DNA of 64,000 nt, taken from positions 992,001-1,056,000 of the forward strand of contig NZ_CP060034.1 of NCBI RefSeq assembly GCF_023208195.1. The letters run 5' to 3'. Numbering within the stretch: position 1 is the stretch's first letter; the number at the start of each line of letters is the position of its first letter. The notes beneath the pieces were generated by a model. The model saw only the letters and a list, made by a program, of their open reading frames with translations. It did not search any database and was not told the DNA's origin. This document shows positions 53,651 to 62,215 of the stretch, in pieces. The translations under genes and the position numbers were made by a program. This DNA comes from Nocardioides sp. InS609-2 (GTDB taxonomy: Bacteria; Actinomycetota; Actinomycetes; Propionibacteriales; Nocardioidaceae).

Positions 53651-54257
53651 CACGCATTCCCTGACTCGAGAGGGCGAGTCGATCAGCGGCGAGGACTGGT
53701 ACGGCGACGACCTGCGCGCCGCGCGCTTCGTCGACTGCACCTTCTCCGACGTCGACTTCTCGGAGACGACGACATCGGGGGCGGTGTTCGAGAGCTGCAC
53801 GTTCCACGGCGGGCGTTTCAACGCGTCGACGCACGTGGCGAGTGCGTTCGTCGCGTGTGACTTCCGGCGTACCAACTTCTTCGACGCGACGTTCGACGGG
53901 TGCAAGCTCGTCGGGTCGGTGTTCGCCAACTGCACCCTGCGACCGCTGCGCGTCTTCGGCGGAAGGTGGTCCGGCGTGACGATGCGTGGCGCCAACCTCA
54001 GCGGCCTCGACCTGACGGGCGTCGACCTCAGCGAGGCCGACCTGTCGCTGGCGAACCTCACCGGCACGGTGCTGCGCGACGCGAACCTGGCCGGCGTGGA
54101 CGTGCGGGAGACCAACCTGACCCGCACCGACCTGCGGGGCGCCGCACTCGACCGGGTCGACCTCACCGCAGCGGTGCTCAAGGACACGAGACTCGACCTG
54201 GCGGGCGGCGTACTGCTTGCTGAGCTGTCGGGAGCCGTGGTCGAGGTGGGTCGTTGA
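53643..54257 (+). CDS. Pentapeptide repeat protein
   Basis: A 204-aa protein built of A(D/N)LxX-type repeats. An irregular first half (ARFVDCTFSDVDFSET, SAFVACDFRRTNFFDATF) leads to a regular second half (GANLSGLDLTGVDLSEADLS to ANLAGVDVRETNLTRTDLRG). These fold into a right-handed quadrilateral beta-helix; some mimic DNA and protect gyrase from quinolones (Qnr, MfpA). Whether this one does is unknown. It overlaps the DUF2087 gene by 8 bp, so the three genes form one unit. Confidence 0.9.
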   Translation: MSDTHSLTREGESISGEDWYGDDLRAARFVDCTFSDVDFSETTTSGAVFESCTFHGGRFNASTHVASAFVACDFRRTNFFDATFDGCKLVGSVFANCTLRPLRVFGGRWSGVTMRGANLSGLDLTGVDLSEADLSLANLTGTVLRDANLAGVDVRETNLTRTDLRGAALDRVDLTAAVLKDTRLDLAGGVLLAELSGAVVEVGR

Positions 54258-54280
54258 GTTGGCGCTCGCACATCGGCAAC

Positions 54281-54853
54281 TCAACGCGTCGTACGGCCCA
54301 ACTCGACTACGTGAGTGCGCAACCCGTCGAGGATGAGCCCGAGGCCGAGCTGGAAGTCGGCGGAGTCACGTGGCCGACGGTCGATCGCGCCGGCGCTGTT
54401 GGCCTGGAGCGTCGTCTGCTCGTCGTGCGCGTGGCCGAAGACGTAGTGCAGGAGGGTCCGCGTGGCGACGGCAGCGAGGTCGTCGTCGAGGCCGGTGTCG
54501 AGCAGGATCTCGTCGAGCTCTTCGGCCGGACCTGCCGCGCCCAGCCCGAAGGCGTGCACGGTGGCGACGACATCGGCGCCGTCGCGGAAGGCCAGCATCG
54601 AGTCGCGCAGTTCGTCGCAGACCTCGATGACGCGGCCGTCCCAGTCGGTGGCGCGGCGGGTACGGCGGCCGCGGGCGAGGATCTCGTCGGCGACGGCGGC
54701 CAGCAGGGTCTGCTTGTTGGCGACGTGGTGGTAGAGCGCACTCGGGGCGACACCGAGGTCGCCCGCGAGCCGGCGCATGGAGAGGTCGGCCAGGCCGTAG
54801 CGGTCGAGGACGTCGAGCGCCCGCTCGACCACGTCGCTTCGGTGGTAGCGCAT
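54281..54853 (-). CDS. bioQ: TetR-family regulator, probable biotin repressor BioQ
   Basis: A 190-aa TetR protein. The N-terminal HTH is VVERALDVLDRYGLADLSMRRLAGDLGVAPSALYHHVANKQ, and the C-terminal domain is of the TetR_C type (HYVFGHAHDEQTTLQ). It is transcribed divergently from bioBAFD. The intergenic region holds a TGAAC-N3-GTTCA palindrome like the BioQ boxes of corynebacteria and mycobacteria. This context makes a biotin-pathway repressor the best inference; the protein itself shows only a generic TetR. Confidence 0.75.
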   Translation of the reverse strand: MRYHRSDVVERALDVLDRYGLADLSMRRLAGDLGVAPSALYHHVANKQTLLAAVADEILARGRRTRRATDWDGRVIEVCDELRDSMLAFRDGADVVATVHAFGLGAAGPAEELDEILLDTGLDDDLAAVATRTLLHYVFGHAHDEQTTLQANSAGAIDRRPRDSADFQLGLGLILDGLRTHVVELGRTTR

Positions 54854-54875
54854 GAGCCCCCCTCATCGGGACGGA

Positions 54876-54904
54876 TTGACGATCCGGGACGCCGACCCTA
54901 ACCT
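54876..54904 (+). promoter_or_regulatory. Predicted bioB promoter (-35/-10)
   Basis: TTGACG (54876-54881) and TAACCT (54899-54904) are separated by 17 bp, a near-consensus primary-sigma promoter. The start point would fall near 54911, inside the BioQ-like operator. Confidence 0.65.
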
Positions 54905-54931
54905 GAACACCGTTCACCTGACCACCGTTCA
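54904..54931. promoter_or_regulatory. Two BioQ-like operator boxes upstream of bioB
   Basis: TGAACACCGTTCA (54904-54916) is a perfect 13-bp TGAAC-N3-GTTCA palindrome. TGACCACCGTTCA (54919-54931), one mismatch, follows 15 bp later on the same face sequence. The first box touches the predicted -10 and spans the expected start point, an ideal place for repression. Confidence 0.75.
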
Positions 54932-54982
54932 GTGCCGCGACGTGCCCGCACCGGGACCAGACTGATTCCTCAGGAGCCACCC

Positions 54983-56062
54983 GTGACTGCCCAACACCTC
55001 GACGCGTTCGACCAGCTCGCCACCAGCATCCTCGACGGCAAGCCGGCCACCGCGGACGATGCCCTCGCGGTGCTCCGCGCGCACGACGACGAGCTGCTCA
55101 GCGTGGTCGCCGCTGCCGGACGGCTGCGGCGCGAGCACTTCGGCAACACGGTCAAGGTCAACTACCTGGTCAACCTCAAGTCCGGCCTGTGCCCCGAGAA
55201 CTGCAACTACTGCTCGCAGGCGCTCGGGTCGACCGCGGAGATCCTGAAGTACACCTGGCTCAAGACCGACGAGGCACTTGAGCAGGCCACGGCCGGGCTC
55301 CGCGGCGGCGCCTCGCGCGTGTGCATGGTCTCGAGCGGCCGGGGCCCCACCAACAAGGACGTCGAGCGGGTCGCCGACATGGTCGGCGCCATCAAGTCCG
55401 AGCACCCGAACGCCGAGGTCTGCGCGTGCCTGGGCCTGCTCAAGGAGGGCCAGGCCGAGCGGCTCCGCGAGGCGGGTGTCGACGCCTACAACCACAACAT
55501 CAACACCGCCGAGTCGCACCACGACCAGATCGTGCAGACCCATACGTACGCCGACCGCGTGGACACCGTCGAGAAGGCCAAGGGCGCCGGGCTGTCCCCG
55601 TGCAGCGGCCTGATCGCCGGGCTCGGCGAGACCGACGAGCAGCTCGTCGAGGCGCTCTTCGCCCTGCGCGAACTCGAGTCCGACTCGATCCCGGTCAACT
55701 TCCTGATGCCGTTCGACGGCACGCCGTACGAGAACACGTGGGAGCTCTCGCCGGCGCGCTGCGTCAAGATCCTGGCGATGGCTCGCTTCGTGTGCCCCGA
55801 GCGCGAGATCCGCATCGCCGCCGGCCGCGAGATGCACCTGCGCTCGCTGCAGGGTCTCGCGCTCAACGTCGCCAACTCGCTGTTCCTCGGTGACTACCTC
55901 ACGTCCGAGGGCCAGGCCGCGGAGGCCGACCTCGAGCTGATCCGCGACAACGGCTTCGTCGTACTGGGTTCGGACGAGCACCTGGCCGCCACGGACGCCG
56001 AGTCGCACAACCCGGCCACTCGCCGTCGGGGCGCAGGCACCGCCGTACTCCCCAATGCCTGA
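54983..56062 (+). CDS. bioB: Biotin synthase
   Basis: A 359-aa radical-SAM enzyme that inserts sulfur into dethiobiotin. The SAM-cluster cysteines are C70, C74 and C77 in [27 protein letters not shown] and [16 protein letters not shown] are also BioB signatures. GTG 54983 (VTAQHLDAF) has CAGGAG upstream; the in-frame extension further left is read through the operator region and is rejected. First gene of bioBAFD. Confidence 0.97.
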   Translation: MTAQHLDAFDQLATSILDGKPATADDALAVLRAHDDELLSVVAAAGRLRREHFGNTVKVNYLVNLKSGLCPENCNYCSQALGSTAEILKYTWLKTDEALEQATAGLRGGASRVCMVSSGRGPTNKDVERVADMVGAIKSEHPNAEVCACLGLLKEGQAERLREAGVDAYNHNINTAESHHDQIVQTHTYADRVDTVEKAKGAGLSPCSGLIAGLGETDEQLVEALFALRELESDSIPVNFLMPFDGTPYENTWELSPARCVKILAMARFVCPEREIRIAAGREMHLRSLQGLALNVANSLFLGDYLTSEGQAAEADLELIRDNGFVVLGSDEHLAATDAESHNPATRRRGAGTAVLPNA

Positions 56063-56064
56063 CC

Positions 56065-57348
56065 GTGGCTGAGGCGAGCACTGCCGAACTACTCGCGTGG
56101 GACCGCGAGCACCTGTGGCATCCCTACACGTCGATGACCGACCCGACACCGGTCCGGCTCGTCACCGGCGCGGACGGCGTGCACCTGACCATGGCCGACG
56201 GCTCGCGCGTCGTCGATGCGATGGCGTCATGGTGGTCGGCGATCCACGGCTACAACCACCCGCTGCTCAACCGTGCCGCGACCGAGCAACTCGAGTCGAT
56301 GGCGCACGTGATGTTCGGCGGGCTCACCCACGAGCCGGCGATCCGGCTCGCGCAGCGGCTCGTGGACCTGGCACCGGACGGCCTGGAGCACGTCTTCCTC
56401 GCCGACAGCGGGTCGGTGAGCGTCGAGGTCGCGCTCAAGATGGTCCTCCAGTTCCAGCGAGGCAGCGGTCGACCACAGCGCACGCGGATGCTCACCGTCC
56501 TGGGCGGCTACCACGGCGACACCTGCGGCTGCATGGGCGTATGCGACCCCGACGGCGGCATGCACTCGATGTTCCGCGGCTTCGTGCCCGAGCACGTCTT
56601 CGCGCCGCGGCCACCGGCTGTCGGCGCCGACATCGGCGAGTGGTCCGCGTCGTTCCGGGAGGTCGCGGCAGCCCACGCCGATGAGCTGGGGGGCATCATC
56701 GTCGAGCCGCTCATCCAGGGGGCGGGCGGCATGTGGCCCTATCCCGCCGAGTGCCTGCGCGTCATGCGTGAGGTCGCCGACGAGCACGACCTGGTGCTGG
56801 TGTTCGACGAGATCGCGACCGGTTTCGGGCGCACGGGGAGCATGTTCGCCGCCGACGCGGCCGGCGTCACTCCCGACATCATGTGTGTCGGGAAGGCGCT
56901 CACCGGTGGCTACCTGACCCTGGCCGCAGTGCTGTGTACGTCGGCCGTCGCGCGCGGCCTGTCCCGCTCCGAGTCGGGCGTGCTCATGCACGGGCCCACC
57001 TACATGGGCAACGCGCTCGCGTGCGCCGTCGCGCTCGCCAGCCTCGACCTGCTGACGTCGTCCGACTGGGCGGCAAACGTCCAGCGCCTCTCTACCCGGC
57101 TCACCGACGGTCTCGCTCCCGCGCGCGACCTGCCGAGCGTGGTCGACGTACGGATCCTTGGTGCGGTGGGAGTCATCCAGGTCGACCGACCGGTCGACGT
57201 GGTCGCCGCGACCGATGCCGCGATGGCCGCCGGAGTGTGGATCCGGCCCTTCCGCGACCTGATCTACACGATGCCGCCCTACATCAGCACCGACGACGAG
57301 ATCGACACGATCTGCGCTGCCCTGCGCGCTGCGGTGGTGGCCCGATGA
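56065..57348 (+). CDS. bioA: Adenosylmethionine-8-amino-7-oxononanoate aminotransferase
   Basis: A 427-aa class III aminotransferase that makes 7,8-diaminopelargonate using SAM as amino donor. [13 protein letters not shown] is the BioA hallmark; [44 protein letters not shown] and the PLP lysine in [16 protein letters not shown] follow. GTG start 2 bp after bioB; the stop overlaps the bioF start (ATGA). Confidence 0.97.
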   Translation: MAEASTAELLAWDREHLWHPYTSMTDPTPVRLVTGADGVHLTMADGSRVVDAMASWWSAIHGYNHPLLNRAATEQLESMAHVMFGGLTHEPAIRLAQRLVDLAPDGLEHVFLADSGSVSVEVALKMVLQFQRGSGRPQRTRMLTVLGGYHGDTCGCMGVCDPDGGMHSMFRGFVPEHVFAPRPPAVGADIGEWSASFREVAAAHADELGGIIVEPLIQGAGGMWPYPAECLRVMREVADEHDLVLVFDEIATGFGRTGSMFAADAAGVTPDIMCVGKALTGGYLTLAAVLCTSAVARGLSRSESGVLMHGPTYMGNALACAVALASLDLLTSSDWAANVQRLSTRLTDGLAPARDLPSVVDVRILGAVGVIQVDRPVDVVAATDAAMAAGVWIRPFRDLIYTMPPYISTDDEIDTICAALRAAVVAR

Positions 57349-58475
57349 GCCGCTGGGAGCAGTGGCTCGCCGACGAGGCCGTGAGTCGCGATGCGGCCGG
57401 GCTGACTCGCCGGTTGCGTCCGCGTGGACCCGACGACGACGTGGTCGACCTGGCCGGCAACGACTACCTCGGCCTCTCCCGCCACCCGTCGGTGGTCGCA
57501 GCAGCCGCCGAAGCGGCCGTCGTCTGGGGCGCGGGGTCCGGGGCGTCGCGACTCGTGACCGGGACGCTGGCCCTGCACGCGACGCTCGAGCAGGAGCTCG
57601 CCGCTTTCCTCGCGATGCCCGCAGCCCTGGTGATGTCGACGGGCTACCACGCCAATCTCGCGGCCGTCACGGGCCTGGCCGACCGCGACACCCTCATCGT
57701 CTCCGATGCGCACATCCATGCCTCCCTCATCGACGCCGCCCGTCTCTCCCGTGCCGAGATCTCCGTGGTGCCGCACAACAACGTGCACGCGGTGGACGCT
57801 GCGCTCTCTTCCGGCGGCGGTCGGCGGGCGCTGGTGCTGGCCGAGTCGGTCTACTCCGTGCTCGGCGATGCAGCTCCACTCGTCGAGCTCGTGCAGGTGT
57901 GCGCTGCCCACGGCGCCCTGCTCGTTGTCGACGAGGCGCACGGCCTCGGCGTGGCCGGCGCCGGCGGTCACGGGCTGGTCCGCGACCTGGGCCTGGGCGG
58001 ACATCCGCACGTCGTGGTGACGGCGACGCTGTCGAAGTCGCTGGGCGCCCAGGGTGGAGCCGTGCTCGGCACACCCGCGCTGGTCGACCACCTGGTCAAC
58101 CGCGCCCGGCCGTTCATCTTCGACACCGCGCTTGCTCCATCAGCGACCGGCGGTGCGCTGGCGGCGCTGCGGGTGCTCCGCGAGAACGCCGACCTGCCAG
58201 AGCGGGTACGCCGTCGGGTGACGGCCCTTGCGGACCTGCTCGACGTGACCACGCCGGCCGGCGCCGTACTCTCCGTGCCGATGCCGTCGCCGTACGTCGC
58301 ACTCCAGGCGCAGGCGGAGTGCCTCGAACACGGCGTGCGGGTGGGCTGCTTCCGCCCGCCGTCGGTACCCGACGGTGTGTCGCGACTGCGGATCACCACG
58401 AACGCCGGCGTGCCGGACGACGACTGGGCACGCACGTGTGACGTGCTGGCCAAGGTCGTCGAGGCACACCGATGA
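57345..58475 (+). CDS. bioF: 8-amino-7-oxononanoate synthase
   Basis: A 376-aa alpha-oxoamine synthase condensing pimeloyl-CoA (or -ACP) with alanine. [52 protein letters not shown] and the PLP lysine in [18 protein letters not shown] are all present. Both ends overlap neighbours by 4 bp (ATGA), showing tight translational coupling within bioBAFD. Confidence 0.96.
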   Translation: MSRWEQWLADEAVSRDAAGLTRRLRPRGPDDDVVDLAGNDYLGLSRHPSVVAAAAEAAVVWGAGSGASRLVTGTLALHATLEQELAAFLAMPAALVMSTGYHANLAAVTGLADRDTLIVSDAHIHASLIDAARLSRAEISVVPHNNVHAVDAALSSGGGRRALVLAESVYSVLGDAAPLVELVQVCAAHGALLVVDEAHGLGVAGAGGHGLVRDLGLGGHPHVVVTATLSKSLGAQGGAVLGTPALVDHLVNRARPFIFDTALAPSATGGALAALRVLRENADLPERVRRRVTALADLLDVTTPAGAVLSVPMPSPYVALQAQAECLEHGVRVGCFRPPSVPDGVSRLRITTNAGVPDDDWARTCDVLAKVVEAHR

Positions 58476-59158
58476 CCGGGCGCATCGTCGTCGTCACCGG
58501 CACGGGCACGGGTGTGGGCAAGACGATCGCGACGGCCGCGCTCACTGTCCGGGAGCTGGGCAATGGCTCGGTGGTGGTCGTCAAGCCGGTGCAGACCGGG
58601 ATGGGTCCGGGCTGGGGAGAGACGGCCGACGTGTCGGTCATCCACACGTTGACGGGCTGCGACGTGCTCGAGCTCACCACCCTGGACGACCCGCTCGCTC
58701 CTGACACGGCGGCCCGGCTGCGCGGCGTGAGCATTCCCCCGATCGCGGAGTACGCCGACCGGATCCGGGCGCTCGCCGAGGGGCACGACTGCGTCCTCGT
58801 CGAGGGAGCCGGCGGCCTGCTCGTCCGGCTCGACACCGACGGCGGGACCCTGCTCGACCTGGCGGCGGACCTCGCGGCCGAGGTGGTCGTCGTGGTGTCG
58901 GCCGGGCTGGGGACGCTCAACCACACCGAGCTCACCGTGCAGGCACTCCGTGGCCGCGGGGTCGAGCCGGCCGGTCTGGTGGTCGGGTCCTGGCCCGTCG
59001 AGCCCGGGCTGGCCGAGACCTGCAACCTCGAGGACCTGCCGGTCGTGGCCGGCCTCCCGGTCATCGCAGTCGTGCCGGCCGGCGCCGGCGCCCTGGACCC
59101 GGCGACGTTCCGGGACCGGGCGCCGTCCTGGTTCTCAGCCCCCGCTCCCCTGGGATAG
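58472..59158 (+). CDS. bioD: Dethiobiotin synthetase
   Basis: A 228-aa ATP-dependent carboxylase closing the ureido ring of dethiobiotin. The P-loop is VTGTGTGVGKT near the N-terminus; VVVKPVQTGMG and VEGAGGLLVRL are substrate-site motifs. The TAG stop lies inside the left arm of the palindromic repeat at 59152. No bioC, bioH or bioW gene is nearby, so the pimelate source is encoded elsewhere. Confidence 0.96.
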   Translation: MTGRIVVVTGTGTGVGKTIATAALTVRELGNGSVVVVKPVQTGMGPGWGETADVSVIHTLTGCDVLELTTLDDPLAPDTAARLRGVSIPPIAEYADRIRALAEGHDCVLVEGAGGLLVRLDTDGGTLLDLAADLAAEVVVVVSAGLGTLNHTELTVQALRGRGVEPAGLVVGSWPVEPGLAETCNLEDLPVVAGLPVIAVVPAGAGALDPATFRDRAPSWFSAPAPLG

Positions 59159-59216
59159 TCCGGGCCAAATTGCACCTCCCGCGGACCTGGGAGGTACCGA
59201 TTGCCCCGGACTACCC
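59152..59216. repeat. 65-bp palindromic element, copy 2
   Basis: Left arm with TAGTCCGGGCCAAAT and right arm ATTGCCCCGGACTACCC (59200-59216) pair with a few mismatches; an inner perfect stem is ACCTCCC (59174-59180) with GGGAGGT (59189-59195). It is related to the element at 35399-35462. Its TAG triplets provide the stop codon of bioD on one strand and of the decayed VOC gene on the other. Confidence 0.85.
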
Positions 59217-59521
59217 CGTCGTCACACCTGTGTTGAGGAGCCACCGATGGCCGAACGGGTCGCGGAAGACCGCCACGCGACCGGCGGGTGGCGAGTCCTC
59301 CGGACCGCGGCCGCGGGTGGGGTCGGGCCCGGCCACTCCCGCCGACTCGAACTCGTCCGCCATCATCCAGCGCGCACCGTCGACGACCAGCTCCACGTGG
59401 CCGACCTTTCCGTCGGCCATGGCGATCGACTCATGGACCACCTCGGCGCCAGCAGGTCGACGTACCAGGCGATGGCGCGGTCTGCTCCGGCGACACAGAT
59501 GTACGGCGTCGGCTCGGTCAT
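59211..59521 (-). pseudogene. Decayed VOC/glyoxalase-like gene (frameshift and internal deletion)
   Basis: From ATG 59521 the frame reads MTEPTPYICVAGADRAIAWYVDLL, then shifts. One missing G after CTGCTGG would restore the expected LLGAEVVHESIAMADGKVGHVELVVDG and the remaining WMMADEFESAGVAG to RDPFGHRWLLNTG. The region between GPDPTRGRG and PEDSPPAGRV also seems to lack about 30 residues present in full VOC proteins. So it is probably non-functional, unless the single-base loss is a sequencing error. It lies 10 bp after the amidase stop and ends inside a palindromic repeat. Confidence 0.7.
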
Positions 59522-59531
59522 GCCGCCCACC

Positions 59532-60932
59532 TCACCACACGGGCGGCTTGCGGTGAATCCATGGCGCGGCCTCCTCGATCCTGGCGGAGACCGCCAGCAG
59601 CAGCTCCTCCTCGGCCGGCCGCGCGGCCAGCATCACGCCGACGGGCAGGTCGTCGTCGGTCCAGTGCAGGGGCAGCGAGATGGCCGGCATGCCCGTGACG
59701 TTCCAGGCAGAGGTCCATGGCGTGAAGACCTTCTGGGCCTCGAAGTCGGCCTCCGGGTCGTCGTCGTTCCGCAGCGCGCCGACCGGCAGTGGGGGTACGG
59801 CGAGGGTCGGCGTCAGCACCAGGTCGTACGGCGCAAGGGCGGCCAGCGCTATGGCGGCGAGTCGGCGCATCTCGCCGATGGCCAGGCCGAACTCCGGACC
59901 CGTGACCGCACGGCCACGCTCGCTGAGCCAGCGGGTGAGCGGCCGGAGATCGCCCTCGCGCCCGGGCGGCGCGGCGGACAGCGCGGTGAGCACGGCCCAG
60001 CAGATCTCGAACACCGGCACCGCCTCGGGAGGCAGCGGGACGGGCACGTCCTCGACCTCGTGACCCATCGACTCGAGCAGCCGGGAGGCGTCCTCCCAGG
60101 CCTGCACACACGAAGGGTCGACCGGACTGTCGGCGATCACTGGTGCAATGAATCGAGCGACCCGGAGACGTCCCGGGTCCCGGTCACAGGCAGCCAGGAA
60201 CGACGAGTGAGGAGGTGGTGCCCACGACGGGTCACCCACACCACGACCGGCGAGCACGTCGAGGAAGGCGGCGATGTCACGGACCGTGCGCGCGAGCGGT
60301 CCGGGGGTCGCGAGCCCGACCGGGTCGCCGTACGTCGGGGCGCCGGAGATGCGTCCGCGGCTCGGCTTGAGCCCGACGATCCCGCAGCACGAGGCGGGGA
60401 TGCGGATCGAGCCACCGCCGTCGGAGCCTTGCGCCACCGGCACCAGGCCGGCAGCAACGGCAGCGGCCGCGCCACCCGACGAGCCACCTGCCATCCGGGA
60501 CGTGTCCCAGGGCGTGACGGCCGGCGGCGCGACGTCCGGCTCGGTGTAGCAGGGCGAGCCGAACTCCGGAGTGTTCGTCTTGCCCAGGCTGACCAGGCCA
60601 GCGGCCTCGATCGCGAGCGTCACCGCGTCCGAGACCTCCGGCACGAAGTCGACGTACGCCGCAGAGCCGAAGGTCGTGCGCACGCCCGCGGTCAGGTTGA
60701 GGTCCTTGATCGCGGTCGGCACGCCGTGGAGCGGCGAGGCGTTGTCGTCCGGACGCGACAGTGTCGACAGGGCCCGAGCCCGGTCGATGGCAAGCTCGGG
60801 CGTGCGCGTGATGAAGGCTCCGACGCGGTCGGCTCGGGCCAGGTGGTGCTCGACCAGCTCGGCCGCCGACACCTCGCCACGGCGTACGGCGTCGCCCTGC
60901 TCGAGCGCGGTCAGGTCATGGAGTTCGGCCAC
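59532..60932 (-). CDS. Amidase signature family enzyme
   Basis: A 466-aa amidase. The Ser-cisSer-Lys triad is visible: lysine in VPTAIKDLN, the glycine/serine loop RMAGGSSGGAAAAVA and the nucleophile region GSDGGGSIRIPASCCGIVGLKPSRG. Relatives hydrolyse aryl or aliphatic amides or act as 6-aminohexanoate-cyclic-dimer hydrolase-like enzymes; the substrate is unknown. GTG start. It is not next to gatB or gatC, so it is unlikely to be the GatA subunit. Confidence 0.9.
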   Translation of the reverse strand: MAELHDLTALEQGDAVRRGEVSAAELVEHHLARADRVGAFITRTPELAIDRARALSTLSRPDDNASPLHGVPTAIKDLNLTAGVRTTFGSAAYVDFVPEVSDAVTLAIEAAGLVSLGKTNTPEFGSPCYTEPDVAPPAVTPWDTSRMAGGSSGGAAAAVAAGLVPVAQGSDGGGSIRIPASCCGIVGLKPSRGRISGAPTYGDPVGLATPGPLARTVRDIAAFLDVLAGRGVGDPSWAPPPHSSFLAACDRDPGRLRVARFIAPVIADSPVDPSCVQAWEDASRLLESMGHEVEDVPVPLPPEAVPVFEICWAVLTALSAAPPGREGDLRPLTRWLSERGRAVTGPEFGLAIGEMRRLAAIALAALAPYDLVLTPTLAVPPLPVGALRNDDDPEADFEAQKVFTPWTSAWNVTGMPAISLPLHWTDDDLPVGVMLAARPAEEELLLAVSARIEEAAPWIHRKPPVW

Positions 60933-60979
60933 GCCCCGACGCTAGCCGGTCGACCGATCGCTGGTCGGGCCGTGACGGG

Positions 60980-61519
60980 TCAGGCTGCGGCGGGCTCGGC
61001 GACCAGTGCCGAGAGCGCGCCCAGCAGGGTGCCCACGATCTGCTCGTCGGCGAGGATGTCGCCCTCCATGGCCGACTGCGAGAGGACGATGTCCTCGCGG
61101 ACGGAGGCACCGGCGACGCCGGCGGAGCGACGGGCGTCGTCGTGCGACCACTTGCCGCCGTACGGCGTGGGGGTGGCGCCGACGGCAGCGAACGGCTTGC
61201 CGGTGATGGCGCCGACACCGTAGGGGCGCGAGAGCCAGTCGATGGCGTTGTTGAGGACGGCCGGCATGGTGCCGTTGTACTCCGGGGTGATGGCCAGCAC
61301 GCGGTCGGCACCTGCGACGAGGTCGCGCAGCGTCTTCGCGGCGGGAGGCACGGCGTCGCCGTCGAGCTCTTCGTTGTAGAACGGGATCTCACCAAGGCCC
61401 TCGGCGATCTCGACGGTGACACCCACGGGCGCGTGAGTCTTCAGCGTCTCGGCGATGCGACGGTTCAGGGAGTCGGCGCGGAGGCTGCCGACGAGGACTA
61501 CGACGCGGGTGTCTGACAT
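60980..61519 (-). CDS. NADPH-dependent FMN reductase
   Basis: A 179-aa flavodoxin-fold reductase. VVVLVGSLRADSLNRRIAETL binds the FMN phosphate, and AITPEYNGTMPAVLNNAIDWLSRP is the family signature. Members reduce quinones, chromate or azo compounds with NADPH. ATG 61519 (MSDTRVVV) has AAGGAG upstream. It is divergent from a TetR gene, and a 20-bp palindrome at 61558 lies in the shared gap, so TetR control is likely. Confidence 0.92.
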   Translation of the reverse strand: MSDTRVVVLVGSLRADSLNRRIAETLKTHAPVGVTVEIAEGLGEIPFYNEELDGDAVPPAAKTLRDLVAGADRVLAITPEYNGTMPAVLNNAIDWLSRPYGVGAITGKPFAAVGATPTPYGGKWSHDDARRSAGVAGASVREDIVLSQSAMEGDILADEQIVGTLLGALSALVAEPAAA

Positions 61520-61557
61520 GGGGTGCTCCTTGAAATTGGTGACGGTCATGGGAGGCT

Positions 61558-61577
61558 AAACGGACCACGGTCCGTTT
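61558..61577. promoter_or_regulatory. Probable TetR operator palindrome
   Basis: AAACGGAC and GTCCGTTT form perfect 8-bp arms around CACG, 38 bp upstream of the FMN-reductase start and 44 bp upstream of the TetR start. The AT-rich ends stand out in this GC-rich genome and resemble TetR-family operators containing CGGACC/GGTCCG-like half-sites. Confidence 0.7.
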
Positions 61578-61621
61578 CTATTCCAAGCCTGCCACGAAGC
61601 TGTCCCCCTAGGCTGGTGAGC

Positions 61622-62215
61622 GTGCCGATCCACCTACAGCTGGCCGACGAGCCCGCCCCGGAGCGGGCCGACGCGGCGCGCAATCGCGAGGCGCTGCTTG
61701 CTGCCGCCCAGCGAATGGTCGACCACTGCGGTGTCGAGCACGTCACGATGGACGCCGTGGCCCACGAGGCGGGCGTCGGCAAGGGCACGGTCTTCCGGCG
61801 CTTCGACAGCCGCGAGGGCCTGATGGGCGCGCTCCTCAACCGGTCCGAGACGGCCTGGCAGGCCGGCGTACTCTCCGGGCCGCCGCCGCTCGGACCCGGC
61901 GCTCCACCGATGGAGCGGCTGCTGGCGTTCGGGCACTCCCGTGTCGAGCTCAACATCACCCACGCCCATCTGATCCGGGCCGCCGGCGCTGCGGGATCGC
62001 GTGCGTACGCCGCGGTCTCGTTCACCGCAATGCACGTGCGCCACCTCCTCGACCAGCTGGGAGTGCGGGGGGACATCGCGATGCTCGCCACTGCGCTCAT
62101 CGCGCCGCTGGAGATGACGATCCTGACCCAGCAGACCGAGATCGAGCACGTCCCGGTCGAGCGGATCCAGGCCGGTTGGGACGACCTCGTACGACGCGTG
62201 GTCGGGCATGCCTGA
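61622..62215 (+). CDS. TetR-family transcriptional regulator
   Basis: A 197-aa regulator. The HTH is NREALLAAAQRMVDHCGVEHVTMDAVAHEAGVGKGTVFRRFDSREGLMGALL; the ligand domain includes LIRAAGAAGSRAYAAVSF. It probably represses itself and the divergent FMN reductase. The GTG at 61622 is used; a GTG two codons earlier is also possible. The stop overlaps the winged-helix gene by 8 bp, suggesting co-transcription. Confidence 0.88.
   Translation: MPIHLQLADEPAPERADAARNREALLAAAQRMVDHCGVEHVTMDAVAHEAGVGKGTVFRRFDSREGLMGALLNRSETAWQAGVLSGPPPLGPGAPPMERLLAFGHSRVELNITHAHLIRAAGAAGSRAYAAVSFTAMHVRHLLDQLGVRGDIAMLATALIAPLEMTILTQQTEIEHVPVERIQAGWDDLVRRVVGHA

Noticed and set aside
59532-60932. GatA subunit of the tRNA-dependent amidotransferase
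   Set aside because: The amidase triad fits the whole family; there is no gatB or gatC neighbour, so a general amidase is the safer call.
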